DNA of 64,000 nucleotides from Cryomorphaceae bacterium (GCA_003331265.1 QOPV01000004.1:1-64000); one strand, 5' to 3'; shown: positions 17,979 to 27,248, counted from the stretch's first letter. Numbers and translations are program-made. The notes: generated by a model not told the origin, from the letters alone.

Positions 17979-18785
17979 GTGAAAAAAATTATTGAATCTG
18001 CATGGGAAAATAAATCAATTTTAGAAAATGAAGAAACTAAGCAAGCTATATATTCCGTCATAGATAAATTAGATAAGGGAGAGTTAAGAGTTGCTGAACC
18101 TTCAAATACTGGCTGGATTGTTAATGAATGGGTAAAAAAAGCTGTAATTCTATATTTTCCGATACAAAAAATGAAAACTATTGAAATTGGACCATTAGAA
18201 TTTCATGATAAAATTCCATTAAAAAGTAATTATGCTAAAAAAGGTATAAGAGTAGTCCCTCATGCAGTAGCTAGACACGGGGCATACATAAGTAAAGGAG
18301 TTATCTTAATGCCCTCATATGTAAATATAGGTTCACACATAGATGAGGGTACCATGATAGATACTTGGGCTACGGTTGGAAGCTGCGCTCAAATTGGTAA
18401 AAATGTTCATATTAGTGGAGGAGTTGGAATTGGTGGAGTATTAGAACCTTTACAAGCTTCTCCTGTAATTATAGAAGATAATGCATTTATTGGGTCTAGG
18501 TGTATTGTTGTAGAAGGTGTTAAAGTGGGTAAAGAAGCTGTTTTGGGAGCTAATGTTGTTCTAACTGCATCAACAAAAATAATAGACGTTTCAAGTGAAG
18601 AACCTAAAGAATTTAAAGGTGAAGTTCCTGAAAGATCAGTTGTAATTCCTGGATCATATACTAAAAATTTTCCAGCTGGTAATTTTCAGGTTCCATGTGC
18701 TTTAATAATTGGTAAAAGAAAAGAGAGTACAGATAAAAAAACTTCTCTAAACAATGCATTAAGAGATTACAATGTGTCTGCTTAA
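17979..18785 (+). CDS. dapD: Tetrahydrodipicolinate N-succinyltransferase
   Basis: A 268-aa trimeric left-handed beta-helix enzyme of the succinylase branch of lysine/diaminopimelate synthesis. The N-terminal domain precedes hexapeptide repeats (VNIGSHIDEGTMIDTWATVGSCAQIGKNV, GGVGIGGVLEP, AFIGSRCIVVEGVKVG), with the active-site DTWATVGSCAQIG block intact. It starts at a GTG preceded by a good -7 promoter motif. lysA, from the same pathway, lies elsewhere in this window, so the pathway genes are scattered. Confidence 0.96.
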   Translation: MKKIIESAWENKSILENEETKQAIYSVIDKLDKGELRVAEPSNTGWIVNEWVKKAVILYFPIQKMKTIEIGPLEFHDKIPLKSNYAKKGIRVVPHAVARHGAYISKGVILMPSYVNIGSHIDEGTMIDTWATVGSCAQIGKNVHISGGVGIGGVLEPLQASPVIIEDNAFIGSRCIVVEGVKVGKEAVLGANVVLTASTKIIDVSSEEPKEFKGEVPERSVVIPGSYTKNFPAGNFQVPCALIIGKRKESTDKKTSLNNALRDYNVSA

Positions 18786-18799
18786 ACTTAAGTAAGTCG

Positions 18800-19345
18800 A
18801 TGGTTTTAGAAATTGAAAAAGCTATTAAAACTCTAGAAAAGGGTGGTGTAATAATTTATCCTAGTGATACCATTTGGGCATTAGGGTGTGATGCAACTAA
18901 TCAAAATGCAATTAATAAAATTTATAAAATAAAAAACAGAAATAAATCAATTCCATTTATTTGTTTAATGCGTGATTATAAAATGATTCAAAAATATGCC
19001 TCTATAAATAAATCAATTATTAATATTTTGAAAAAGTTTAAAGAACCCACAACCGTTGTTTATGATAAAGCACAAAATCTGAAAACTTATTCAGATTCAA
19101 TTGGAATTAGAATTCCAAAAGAATCATTTTGCAATAATTTATTAAATAAATTTAAAAAACCGATAATTTCAACTTCAGCAAATAAATCCGGGGATGTTTT
19201 TCCTATTTATTTTAAGGATATAAATAGTAGTATTTTAGAACAAGTTGATTTTACAGTAAATTTACGTACTAATGAAAAGCTTGATAAAGCATCTAAAATT
19301 ATTAGGATATCAAAAGACAATTCAATAATAACATTAAGATCTTAA
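18800..19345 (+). CDS. Threonylcarbamoyl-AMP synthase, Sua5/YrdC family
   Basis: A 181-aa YrdC-fold protein that makes threonylcarbamoyl-adenylate from Thr, bicarbonate and ATP for t6A37 of ANN-decoding tRNAs. It shows YPSDTIWALGCDATN, the basic binding segment KIKNRNKSIPFICLM, SIGIRIPKE and STSANKSGD. There is no C-terminal Sua5 extension, so it is of the short TsaC type. ATG start 14 bp after dapD; cca follows 1 bp later, giving a tRNA-maturation pair. Confidence 0.92.
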   Translation: MVLEIEKAIKTLEKGGVIIYPSDTIWALGCDATNQNAINKIYKIKNRNKSIPFICLMRDYKMIQKYASINKSIINILKKFKEPTTVVYDKAQNLKTYSDSIGIRIPKESFCNNLLNKFKKPIISTSANKSGDVFPIYFKDINSSILEQVDFTVNLRTNEKLDKASKIIRISKDNSIITLRS

Positions 19346-19346
19346 G

Positions 19347-20774
19347 ATGATCGAAAGTTTAATTAAAAATAGTATAGATAACAATTTGTTTAAAGTCATT
19401 TCCAACTGTGCAGATAAAATTGGTGTGGACTGTTACGTAATTGGTGGGTATGTTAGAGACTTATTAATGGGACTAGAAAAGCCTAAAGATATAGATATAC
19501 TAGTTGTAGGTGATGGAATTCAAATTGCAAAAAATGTATCTAAAAAATTAAATACAAATGGTAAAGTTAAGATCTATAAAAATTTTCGCACCGCTGCTTT
19601 TAAGCATAACGATATGGAATTGGAATTTGTTGGTGCTAGAAAAGAGAGTTACAAATTAAATAGCAGAAATCCCAAAGTAGAAATTGGGACCTTAGATGAT
19701 GATTTGAACAGGAGAGATTTTACAATAAATTCTATTGGAATATGTTTAAATGAAAATAAGTGGGGTGAGCTCATTGATAAGTTTAATGGAGTTGATCACA
19801 TTGATAAAAAATTAATAATTACACCTTTAGATCCCGTCAAAACGTTCTTAGATGATCCTCTAAGAATGTTAAGAGCGATCCGATTTTCATGTCAATTAAA
19901 CTTTTTAATAGATCCTAGATGTTTGAAAATAATTGCTCAAGAAAAAAACAGAATTAATATAATATCAAGTGAAAGAATTGCTGAAGAACTAAATAAAATC
20001 TTAATGACCAACAAACCATCATTAGGATTTGAAATTCTTTTTGAAACCGGAATTTTAGAGATTATATTACCTGAACTAACAGCCCTGAGAGGGATTGATG
20101 AAATTGAAGGACATAAACACAAAGATAATTTTAATCATACTTTAGAAGTTCTTGATAACATTTGTGAAACCACAGATAATTTATGGTTACGATGGTCTGC
20201 TCTCCTTCATGATATTGGTAAAGCTTCAACTAAGAAATTTATAAAAAAAATTGGATGGACATTTCACGGACACGAATTAAAGGGTTCTAAAATGGTTTAT
20301 AAAATTTTCAAAAGACTTAATCTGCCATTAAATTATAAATTAAAATATGTTCAAAAAATAATTTACATGAGTTCTAGACCTATTATTTTATCCAGTGAAA
20401 ACGTTTCTGATTCTGCAGTTAGAAGATTAATTTATGATGCCAAAGAAGATGTCGATGATTTACTAACATTATGCGAAGCTGATATAACAACCAAAAACCT
20501 AAATAAGTTTAATAAATATTTAAATAATTTTAAAATAGTTAGACAAAAAATTGTTGAAGTAGAAAAAAGAGATCATATTCGGAATTTTCAACCACCAATT
20601 TCAGGAAAAGAAATAATGAATTATTTTAATTTAAAACCCGGAAAAGAAATTGGTATTATTAAAGAATTTATTAAAGAATCTATACTGGATGGTAAAATAC
20701 CTAATGATTACGAATCTGCTAAATCTATAATGAGTAAAAAAGGGATTCAAATGGGTCTAAAAATTTATAAATGA
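19347..20774 (+). CDS. cca: CCA tRNA nucleotidyltransferase with HD domain
   Basis: A 475-aa class II nucleotidyltransferase that adds or repairs the tRNA 3' CCA. The catalytic strand YVIGGYVRDLLMGLEKPKDIDILV contains the DxD pair, followed by RRDFTINSIG and the nucleotide-selecting DDPLRMLRAIRFSCQL. A C-terminal HD phosphohydrolase domain is visible as RWSALLHDIGKAST and FHGHELKG. Length is as expected for the HD-fused form. The stop overlaps the ctaA start by ATGA. Confidence 0.94.
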   Translation: MIESLIKNSIDNNLFKVISNCADKIGVDCYVIGGYVRDLLMGLEKPKDIDILVVGDGIQIAKNVSKKLNTNGKVKIYKNFRTAAFKHNDMELEFVGARKESYKLNSRNPKVEIGTLDDDLNRRDFTINSIGICLNENKWGELIDKFNGVDHIDKKLIITPLDPVKTFLDDPLRMLRAIRFSCQLNFLIDPRCLKIIAQEKNRINIISSERIAEELNKILMTNKPSLGFEILFETGILEIILPELTALRGIDEIEGHKHKDNFNHTLEVLDNICETTDNLWLRWSALLHDIGKASTKKFIKKIGWTFHGHELKGSKMVYKIFKRLNLPLNYKLKYVQKIIYMSSRPIILSSENVSDSAVRRLIYDAKEDVDDLLTLCEADITTKNLNKFNKYLNNFKIVRQKIVEVEKRDHIRNFQPPISGKEIMNYFNLKPGKEIGIIKEFIKESILDGKIPNDYESAKSIMSKKGIQMGLKIYK

Positions 20775-21790
20775 AAAAAAGATTCATTAAAATTTCTAAA
20801 ATAAGTTTGATTTTAGTACTCCTAGTAATTTTAGCTGGATCTTTAGTCAGAATGACTGGAAGCGGGATGGGATGCCCTGATTGGCCAAAATGTTTTGGAT
20901 ACTTAATTCCGCCAACAAATATTTCTGAAATAGAATGGTCTCCAAATAAAAGTTATAAAAAAGGAATCATTTTAAGAAACAATGGGAAGTTAATAGTTTC
21001 TAAAAGTGATTTTACTTCTAGTAATCAAATAAATTTTTCTAATTGGAAAAATTACACAAAACATAACTATTCAGATTTTGATGCAACAAAAACCTGGATT
21101 GAATTTATTAATAGATTACTTGGAGCTATAGCTGGATTAGCCACTCTAATTATGTTTGTTTTTTCATTTTCTTATTGGAATAAGAAAAATATTCTAATAT
21201 TAAACTCTTTATTAATAATAATTGGAATGGGATTTCAGGCTTGGTTGGGCAAACTTGTTGTTGATTCAAATTTGGCTCCCTATAAAATTACAGTTCATAT
21301 GCTAATGGCTTTAGTAATTATATCATTAATAATTTATTCAATATTTAAAACTCAAAAAAATTTGAACGATGAAATTATTAGAGACTCTTTTGTAAAAAAT
21401 TTAGTTTCATTTACAGTCTTAATCAGTTTAATCCAAATAGTAATAGGTACTCAAGTAAGAGAGTTCATTGATTTACAGTATGAAATATATGGACCAAATA
21501 ATAAAGATAAGTGGCTAAATGCTCCAAACTTTTATTTCTATTTTCATAGAACATTTTCCATTTTAATTCTTTTATTAAACTTTGGATTGTACTACTTAAT
21601 TAAATTAAGAAATTATAGTTCCATTATAATTAGAAAAATTAGTTTTATAATTTTTTTAGAAATAGTAGTAGGAATAGTTATGTACTACATCGATTTCCCT
21701 TTCTTGAGTCAACCAATTCATCTATTATTGGCCACTATATTATTTAGTTATCAATATTACTGGATGCTTCATTTTAAAAGAACATATTAA
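20771..21790 (+). CDS. ctaA: Heme A synthase, COX15/CtaA family
   Basis: A 339-aa polytopic membrane enzyme converting heme O to heme A for an aa3-type terminal oxidase, which implies aerobic respiration. The N-terminal segment LAGSLVRMTGSGMGCPDWPKCFGY is the COX15 hallmark with its Cys pair. Conserved heme-ligand histidines appear in EFINRLLGAIAG-associated helices, VHMLMALV, YFHRTFSI and QPIHLLLATILF. It overlaps cca by 4 nt, and the next gene begins immediately after its stop. Confidence 0.95.
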   Translation: MKKRFIKISKISLILVLLVILAGSLVRMTGSGMGCPDWPKCFGYLIPPTNISEIEWSPNKSYKKGIILRNNGKLIVSKSDFTSSNQINFSNWKNYTKHNYSDFDATKTWIEFINRLLGAIAGLATLIMFVFSFSYWNKKNILILNSLLIIIGMGFQAWLGKLVVDSNLAPYKITVHMLMALVIISLIIYSIFKTQKNLNDEIIRDSFVKNLVSFTVLISLIQIVIGTQVREFIDLQYEIYGPNNKDKWLNAPNFYFYFHRTFSILILLLNFGLYYLIKLRNYSSIIIRKISFIIFLEIVVGIVMYYIDFPFLSQPIHLLLATILFSYQYYWMLHFKRTY

Positions 21791-22276
21791 ATGATTTACA
21801 GAATTAGAATTATACTTGATTGTGATGGAGAAGTCTTTCGAGATATTGAAATTCGGGAAAATAGTTCATTTGAAGATCTTCATTTATCGATAATAAATTA
21901 TTTTAATTTTAATGGAGGAGAAATGGCCTCATTTTACATAAGTGATGATAGTTGGAAACAAGGTGAAGAAATTATGTTAGAGAATTTTACTGGAGATAAT
22001 TACCAAATGGTAATGAAAACTACTAAATTAAATTCAGTAATAAATGAAAGTAACAACAAATTTATTTACATATATGACTTTTTAAAACTTTGGACATTTT
22101 ATGTAGAAGTTTTTGAAATTAAAGAAGAAAAAGGAGGGTCTGAATATCCAAAAAATATTTTTTCAAATGGAAATCTACCCGATCAGCCCCCCGAAAAAAA
22201 ATTTGTATCGGATGGAAAAATAAATGAAATATTTGATGACGATGATAGTGATTTATATAATGATAATTTTTATTAA
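21791..22276 (+). CDS. Plasmid pRiA4b ORF-3-like family protein
   Basis: A 161-aa protein. It begins MIYRIRIILDCDGEVFRDIEI and continues with SFEDLHLSIINYFNFNGGEMASFYI, a pattern of the pRiA4b ORF-3-like fold (alternating strands, a helix, then an aromatic strand). The C-terminal 20 residues are strongly acidic (IFDDDDSDLYND). The family name comes from a plasmid gene but the protein is chromosomal and, as I recall, conserved in flavobacteria. Function unknown. It starts directly at the ctaA stop; its own stop interlocks with the convergent kinase-like gene on TTAA. Confidence 0.72.
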   Translation: MIYRIRIILDCDGEVFRDIEIRENSSFEDLHLSIINYFNFNGGEMASFYISDDSWKQGEEIMLENFTGDNYQMVMKTTKLNSVINESNNKFIYIYDFLKLWTFYVEVFEIKEEKGGSEYPKNIFSNGNLPDQPPEKKFVSDGKINEIFDDDDSDLYNDNFY

Positions 22277-23334
22277 TCTACACTCAGCATTTCATGATTT
22301 TCATAATTATTTAAAATATAATCAAATGAAGCTTTCATAATTTCTCCCATATTTGAAGCTTTCTTAAAATTTTGATCTCTTGTAAGAGAATATATTTGTT
22401 GAGATAACAATTTAATATTTTCTTTTTTTGAAATATTATCACTAATCATACACTTTAAAATATTTTTTGATCTCTGAATTGAACTCAAAATTCTTTTTGC
22501 TATAATTGACCTTTCTTCAATTTTATATTGATCAACGGAATTTTTTTGTAATTTATCTTTAATTATTTCCATAATTCTTTTATTTTCCTTAAAAAATTGT
22601 GGTCTATAAATTTGTAAATTACCTTCATAACTTTGCTGATCAAAATCAATTGCTCTAATCTTATAAACCACTTGATCAAAATCATGAGTAGGAATTATGA
22701 CATAATTATAAGATCTCATATCACCTAAGAGTCGAATCATGCATCTTTCATTAAATTTTACAAATTCCTTAGCAATTTGAGTTTTTTCTAAATCATTACA
22801 TTTTGGTAAAAACTCATCAAAAAATTCATCACCAGGTATACCTGTAATATGCTCCTCAATTAACGTGTCTTCAAAAACTAAAAAATTTAAATTATATGGC
22901 GATAAAATATGTTCAAACTCTAACCCATAAACTCTTGAGGCATCTGCTTTTTTAACGTAGAAATAAGTAAAGTTATCATTTAAAACATTTCTAATTTTCA
23001 CTCTAAAAGGTTTTGAGTTTCCAAAAGTACAGTAATCAATGGCATCTACATTTAAAAATTTTATATTTAATTCGTTTCCATCAGAGTGTAATAAATTATA
23101 TACTTTTTTTAGGTTTTCATCAATCTCTTTTCTTTCAAAATCAGAATAAAATACCCTGACCCATAATGTATCTATTTCTTTATTATTATATACTGAAACA
23201 CTACCTGAGAACCTTTTTAAATCTTCATAAAAAATTGGAATAATAATTTTTCTATTATATGAAATTAAATAATCATTTAAGCTCTTACTTATCTTGTAAG
23301 ATGGTTTCTTTTTTGACATTAATTTTTTGTTCAT
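22273..23334 (-). CDS. Conserved Bacteroidetes protein with kinase/APH-like motifs
   Basis: A 353-aa protein of no assigned function. It contains an ordered set of kinase-like elements: FYVKKADASRVYG (about 125-137, a possible ATP-contacting Lys) with acidic residues about ten positions later (EFEHILSP), a hinge-like segment TLIEEHITGIPGDEF (about 157-171), a loop LLGDMRSYN (about 202-210) resembling the APH/kinase catalytic loop HGDxxxxN, and AIDFDQQSYEG (about 228-238) resembling the metal-binding DFG/DFD. No signal peptide. It is a single-gene unit, convergent with the ORF-3-like gene and divergent from uvrB. The kinase reading is my inference. Confidence 0.6.
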   Translation of the reverse strand: MNKKLMSKKKPSYKISKSLNDYLISYNRKIIIPIFYEDLKRFSGSVSVYNNKEIDTLWVRVFYSDFERKEIDENLKKVYNLLHSDGNELNIKFLNVDAIDYCTFGNSKPFRVKIRNVLNDNFTYFYVKKADASRVYGLEFEHILSPYNLNFLVFEDTLIEEHITGIPGDEFFDEFLPKCNDLEKTQIAKEFVKFNERCMIRLLGDMRSYNYVIIPTHDFDQVVYKIRAIDFDQQSYEGNLQIYRPQFFKENKRIMEIIKDKLQKNSVDQYKIEERSIIAKRILSSIQRSKNILKCMISDNISKKENIKLLSQQIYSLTRDQNFKKASNMGEIMKASFDYILNNYENHEMLSVD

Positions 23335-23412
23335 ATAATGTTTTTTTCAAAGGTAACTTATTTATTATTTGGTAAGTTATTATCGTAAATTTGTTTAAAG
23401 TTAAATTTTATT

Positions 23413-25383
23413 TTGTTCGATTTACAATCAGATTATAGTCCAACCGGTGATCAGCCTGAAGCAATTAAGGAACTTGTCTCTGGAATTAATGATGAACTAA
23501 AATTTCAAACTCTTAAAGGAGTTACTGGGTCAGGAAAAACTTTTACAGTAGCCAATGTAATTAATGAGCTTAATAAACCAACTTTAGTTTTAGCCCACAA
23601 CAAGACTTTAGCGGCCCAATTGTACTCAGAATTTAAACAATATTTTCCCAAAAATGCTGTAGAATATTTTGTCTCATATTATGATTATTATCAACCCGAA
23701 GCATATCTTCCTGTCTCCGGAACTTATATAGAAAAAGATTTATCAATAAATGAAGAAATTGAAAAACTTAGACTTAGTACTACCTCATCACTTCTTTCTG
23801 GGAGAAGAGATGTGATTGTAATTGCATCTGTGTCTTGTTTATATGGAATTGGAAATCCAGTTGAGTTTAAAAAAAATATTATTCAAATTGAGAAAAATCT
23901 TAATATTTCTAGAACAAAGTTTTTGCATAAACTTGTTCAAAGTCTTTATTCTAGATCAAATTTAGAATTAACCAGTGGATCTTTTCGAGTTTCTGGTGAT
24001 ACTATTGATGTTTTTCCTAGTTATGCAGACCATGCTTTTAAAATTCATTTTTTTGGAGACGAAATAGAAGAAATTGAAATATTCGATCCTCTTACAAATA
24101 AAATTTATGAAAAATTAGAAAAATTATTTATTTACCCAGCCAATATGTTTGCAACATCACCAGATGTTCTTCAAAATGCAATGAACAAAATAAGAGAAGA
24201 TCTATTAAGTCAAATAACATATTTTAAAGAAATTGGTAAACACTTGGAAGCAAAAAGATTGGAAGAAAGAACAAATTTTGATTTAGAAATGATAGCTGAA
24301 TTAGGATATTGCTCAGGAATTGAAAACTATTCTAGATATATTGACGGAAGGGAACCTGGAACGAGACCGTTTTGTTTACTTGATTATTTTCCTGAAGATT
24401 ATTTAATGATTGTTGATGAAAGTCATGTTACATTATCACAAGTTCATGCTATGTACGGAGGAGATAGAAGTAGAAAAGAAAATTTGGTGGAATATGGGTT
24501 TCGCCTTCCAGCTGCAATGGATAATAGACCATTAAAGTATGAAGAGTTTGAATACATTCAAAATCAAGTAATATACGTAAGTGCAACTCCTTCAGATTAT
24601 GAGTTACTAAAAACTGAAGGAATTTATATTGAACAAATTATAAGACCAACAGGTTTATTGGATCCAAAAATTGAAATTAGACCAAGCGATAATCAGATCG
24701 ACGATTTGATAAATGAAGTTCAAGAAATAGTAGAAAAAAATGAAAGAATTTTAATTACCACTCTAACTAAAAGAATGGCAGAAGAATTAGTGAAGTTTCT
24801 AAGTAGAATTGATATAAGGTCTAGATATATTCATAGTGATATTGATACATTAGAAAGAGTAGAAATTATGCAGGGACTTAGAAAGGGGTTATTCGATGTT
24901 CTTGTGGGTGTAAATCTATTAAGAGAGGGGTTAGATTTACCTGAGGTTTCATTGGTAATAATTTTAGATGCAGATAAGGAAGGTTTTTTAAGAAGTCACA
25001 GGTCGTTAACACAAACCATTGGAAGAGCAGCAAGAAATATTAACGGAAAAGCAATAATGTATGCAAATAGAATAACTAAAAGTATGCAAAAAACTATAGA
25101 CGAAACCTCATACAGAAGAAAAAAACAAAAAGAGTTCAATAAAAAATTCAATATAACCCCTACTCCATTAAACAAAAGTATTAATGATGTTTTTTTGAAT
25201 GAAAACAGTCAAGTAAATTTTAAAAAGGAAAATGAAAGTATTCAAGAAATTAAAAACTTATCTAAGGCCGAAAAAGAAAAAGAAGTAAGAAAGTTCAGAA
25301 TTAAAATGGAAAAGGCTGCTAAGTCCTTAGATTTCATTGAGGCAGCTAGATTAAGAGATATAATAAAAATATTGAAAGCATAA
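23413..25383 (+). CDS. uvrB: Excinuclease ABC subunit UvrB
   Basis: A 656-aa helicase-like damage verification subunit of nucleotide excision repair. Walker A is GVTGSGKTF, the damage-probing beta-hairpin is YYDYYQPEAYLP, the DExx box is MIVDESH, later helicase motifs include VNLLREGLDLPEV and QTIGRAARN, and a C-terminal UVR domain (RKFRIKMEKAAKSLDFIEAARLRD) binds UvrC. Start is TTG followed by FDLQSDYSPTGDQPEAI, close to the usual N-terminus. The gene is monocistronic and ends at a strong shared terminator. Confidence 0.97.
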   Translation: MFDLQSDYSPTGDQPEAIKELVSGINDELKFQTLKGVTGSGKTFTVANVINELNKPTLVLAHNKTLAAQLYSEFKQYFPKNAVEYFVSYYDYYQPEAYLPVSGTYIEKDLSINEEIEKLRLSTTSSLLSGRRDVIVIASVSCLYGIGNPVEFKKNIIQIEKNLNISRTKFLHKLVQSLYSRSNLELTSGSFRVSGDTIDVFPSYADHAFKIHFFGDEIEEIEIFDPLTNKIYEKLEKLFIYPANMFATSPDVLQNAMNKIREDLLSQITYFKEIGKHLEAKRLEERTNFDLEMIAELGYCSGIENYSRYIDGREPGTRPFCLLDYFPEDYLMIVDESHVTLSQVHAMYGGDRSRKENLVEYGFRLPAAMDNRPLKYEEFEYIQNQVIYVSATPSDYELLKTEGIYIEQIIRPTGLLDPKIEIRPSDNQIDDLINEVQEIVEKNERILITTLTKRMAEELVKFLSRIDIRSRYIHSDIDTLERVEIMQGLRKGLFDVLVGVNLLREGLDLPEVSLVIILDADKEGFLRSHRSLTQTIGRAARNINGKAIMYANRITKSMQKTIDETSYRRKKQKEFNKKFNITPTPLNKSINDVFLNENSQVNFKKENESIQEIKNLSKAEKEKEVRKFRIKMEKAAKSLDFIEAARLRDIIKILKA

Positions 25384-25413
25384 AAAAAGGGAAGATTAAA
25401 ATCTTCCCTTTTT
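25382..25413. terminator. Bidirectional terminator between uvrB and hsp20
   Basis: A 14-bp perfect stem AAAAAAGGGAAGAT / ATCTTCCCTTTTTT closes a TAAA loop. The A-run on the left and T-run on the right allow intrinsic termination on both strands, which suits the convergent genes. It is the only convergent junction in the window with a clear terminator. Confidence 0.88.
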
Positions 25414-25414
25414 T

Positions 25415-25837
25415 TTATTTCTTAACACTAATTATTTTTTTAGTAACATTTTGAAATTCCTTTCTTTTAGGAAGTGTAATTGAAAGAATTCCATTTCTAT
25501 AAATAGAGTTAATTTTATCAGTATCAATTAAATATGGTAATTCAAAAGATTTTTCAAAAGAAGAAAATTCAAACTCTTTAATATTATAATTATAATCTGT
25601 TTGTTCTTTTTTATTTAATGTAGAAATAGATAGAAGTCTATTTTCAATTTCAATTTGAAAATCTTCATTACTTTTTCCTGGTGCAATAACTTCCAAAACG
25701 TACTCTTTATCATTTTCTTTAACATTAAAAGAAGGATTATAAAAAGAATTTTGAGGAACATTTATATCCCAATTATTTTTAAAAAATTGATCAAAAAATA
25801 ATGGAAATAAAGATGATTGTTTTTTAATTAAGTTCAT
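25415..25837 (-). CDS. Small heat shock protein, Hsp20/alpha-crystallin family
   Basis: A 140-aa ATP-independent holdase chaperone. The alpha-crystallin domain spans about residues 33-130, with FNVKENDKEYVLEVIAPGKSNEDFQIEIENRLLSIS and the closing strand NSIYRNGILSITLPKR, including the A/G-x-L-like motif NGILSI. A short Phe-rich N-terminal arm precedes it. Monocistronic, with its 3' end at the uvrB terminator; a possible promoter lies in the gap to sucC. Confidence 0.93.
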   Translation of the reverse strand: MNLIKKQSSLFPLFFDQFFKNNWDINVPQNSFYNPSFNVKENDKEYVLEVIAPGKSNEDFQIEIENRLLSISTLNKKEQTDYNYNIKEFEFSSFEKSFELPYLIDTDKINSIYRNGILSITLPKRKEFQNVTKKIISVKK

Positions 25838-25857
25838 AATGTATATTTTAAATTAAA

Positions 25858-25887
25858 CAAATTTTTAACAATTTGAATTATACAAAA
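25858..25887 (-). promoter_or_regulatory. Possible hsp20 promoter
   Basis: Read on the minus strand, TTTTG (25883-25887) is followed 15-17 bp later by AAAATTTG (within 25858-25867), a partial match to the Bacteroidetes -33/-7 pattern TTTG...TAnnTTTG, about 20 bp before the hsp20 start. The spacing is on the short side. A small hairpin, AATGAC-AAAAA-GTCATT, lies further upstream (about 25908-25924). Confidence 0.28.
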
Positions 25888-25959
25888 TGAGTACCAAAGA
25901 ATTTATAATGACAAAAAGTCATTTAATTATATAAATTAAGTGTCAAAATGTCTTCTTTT

Positions 25960-27150
25960 CTAAACTAACTCTTGAATTTTATCGGCAGCCTCTTGAAATT
26001 CAATAGCGCTGTAAACCTTAAAACCACAATTATCAATAATATCTTTAGCAATTTCTGCATTAGTTCCTTGTAACCTTACTATTATGGGAATATTAATGGT
26101 GTCACCCATATTGTTATAAGCATCTACAATCCCTTGAGCAACCCTATCACACCTAACTATACCACCAAAGATATTAACTAAAATAGCTTTCACATTTTCA
26201 TCTTTCAAAATTAACCTAAAGGCAGTTTCCACCCTTTTAGCATCAGCAGTACCACCAACATCTAAGAAATTAGCAGGTTCACCTCCAGACTGCTTTATTA
26301 AATCCATTGTGGCCATAGCCAAACCTGCTCCGTTAACCATACAGCCAACATTCCCATCCAAATCAACATAATTTAGACCCACTGCTCTCGCTTCTATCTC
26401 CACAGGGTTTTCCTCTTTAAGATCCCTCCATGACTCATACTCCTTATGCCTAAAAAGAGAATTATCGTCTAAAGTTACTTTAGCATCTACTGCCATTATT
26501 TTTTCATCAGAAGTCTTTAAAACAGGATTAATCTCAAACAGAGAAGAATCTGAAGAAACATACGACTTATAAAGTAAAGTGATAAACTTTGTCATTTCCT
26601 TAAAAGCCTTGCCTGATAAACCTAAATTAAAAGCAATTTTTCTAGCTTGAAAAGGCAGAATACCAATTAAAGGATCTACATCTTCATAAAAAATTAGTTC
26701 TGGAGTATTTTCAGCAACCGATTCTATGTCCATACCACCCTCGGTAGAATACATTATCATATTTTTGCCTGTCACTCTATTAAGTAGAATAGAAACATAA
26801 AATTCTTCTGGTTCTGATTCTCCAGGATAATAAACATCTTCAGTAATTAAAACTTGATTTACCAGTTTACCGTCTTTAGATGTTTGAGGTGTCACCAAGT
26901 ACATGCCTAAGATATCAGAAACTATATTTTCTAATTCGTTCAAGCTTTTAGCTAGCTTAACTCCACCACCTTTTCCTCTTCCACCAGCATGAATTTGAGC
27001 CTTAACAACAAACCATCCTGTACCAGTTTCTTTGATAAGTTTATTGGCAATATCAAGAGTATCATTTTTGTCAGATATAACATAACCCCGTTGCACGTTA
27101 ACTCCGTGTTCGGCTAAGATTTTTTTTCCCTGATATTCGTGTAAATTCAT
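25960..27150 (-). CDS. sucC: Succinate-CoA ligase, beta subunit
   Basis: A 396-aa ATP-grasp subunit of the TCA-cycle enzyme converting succinyl-CoA to succinate with substrate-level phosphorylation. The N-terminus MNLHEYQGKKILAEHGV, the glycine-rich HAGGRGKGGGVKLAKS, and the C-terminal GCMVNGAGLAMATMD, FLDVGGTA and NIFGGIVRCDRVAQGI are family-diagnostic. The alpha subunit gene sucD is not in this window, so the subunits are encoded apart. It is followed by 122 bp of non-coding sequence and then hsp20. Confidence 0.97.
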   Translation of the reverse strand: MNLHEYQGKKILAEHGVNVQRGYVISDKNDTLDIANKLIKETGTGWFVVKAQIHAGGRGKGGGVKLAKSLNELENIVSDILGMYLVTPQTSKDGKLVNQVLITEDVYYPGESEPEEFYVSILLNRVTGKNMIMYSTEGGMDIESVAENTPELIFYEDVDPLIGILPFQARKIAFNLGLSGKAFKEMTKFITLLYKSYVSSDSSLFEINPVLKTSDEKIMAVDAKVTLDDNSLFRHKEYESWRDLKEENPVEIEARAVGLNYVDLDGNVGCMVNGAGLAMATMDLIKQSGGEPANFLDVGGTADAKRVETAFRLILKDENVKAILVNIFGGIVRCDRVAQGIVDAYNNMGDTINIPIIVRLQGTNAEIAKDIIDNCGFKVYSAIEFQEAADKIQELV

Positions 27151-27218
27151 AATTAATAATTGAAAAGCTAAAATAATAAAGAATTTAAGAAACTAGGGCA
27201 TGATATAATTTTTTATAA

Positions 27219-27234
27219 TGTTGTATATATAACA
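27219..27234. promoter_or_regulatory. Near-perfect palindrome in the sucC-lysA divergent gap
   Basis: TGTTGTATATATAACA is a 16-bp inverted repeat with one mismatch per half (ideal form TGTTATATATAACA-like), about 70 bp upstream of sucC and 70 bp upstream of lysA. Its form and place suit a dimeric repressor or activator site, but AT-rich sequence gives such matches by chance. Confidence 0.3.
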
Positions 27235-27248
27235 AAATGTTTTATTTA

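Noticed and set aside
20771-22276. ORF-3-like gene as evidence of plasmid integration
   Set aside because: The family name comes from a plasmid, but base composition and tight packing behind ctaA match the surrounding core genes.
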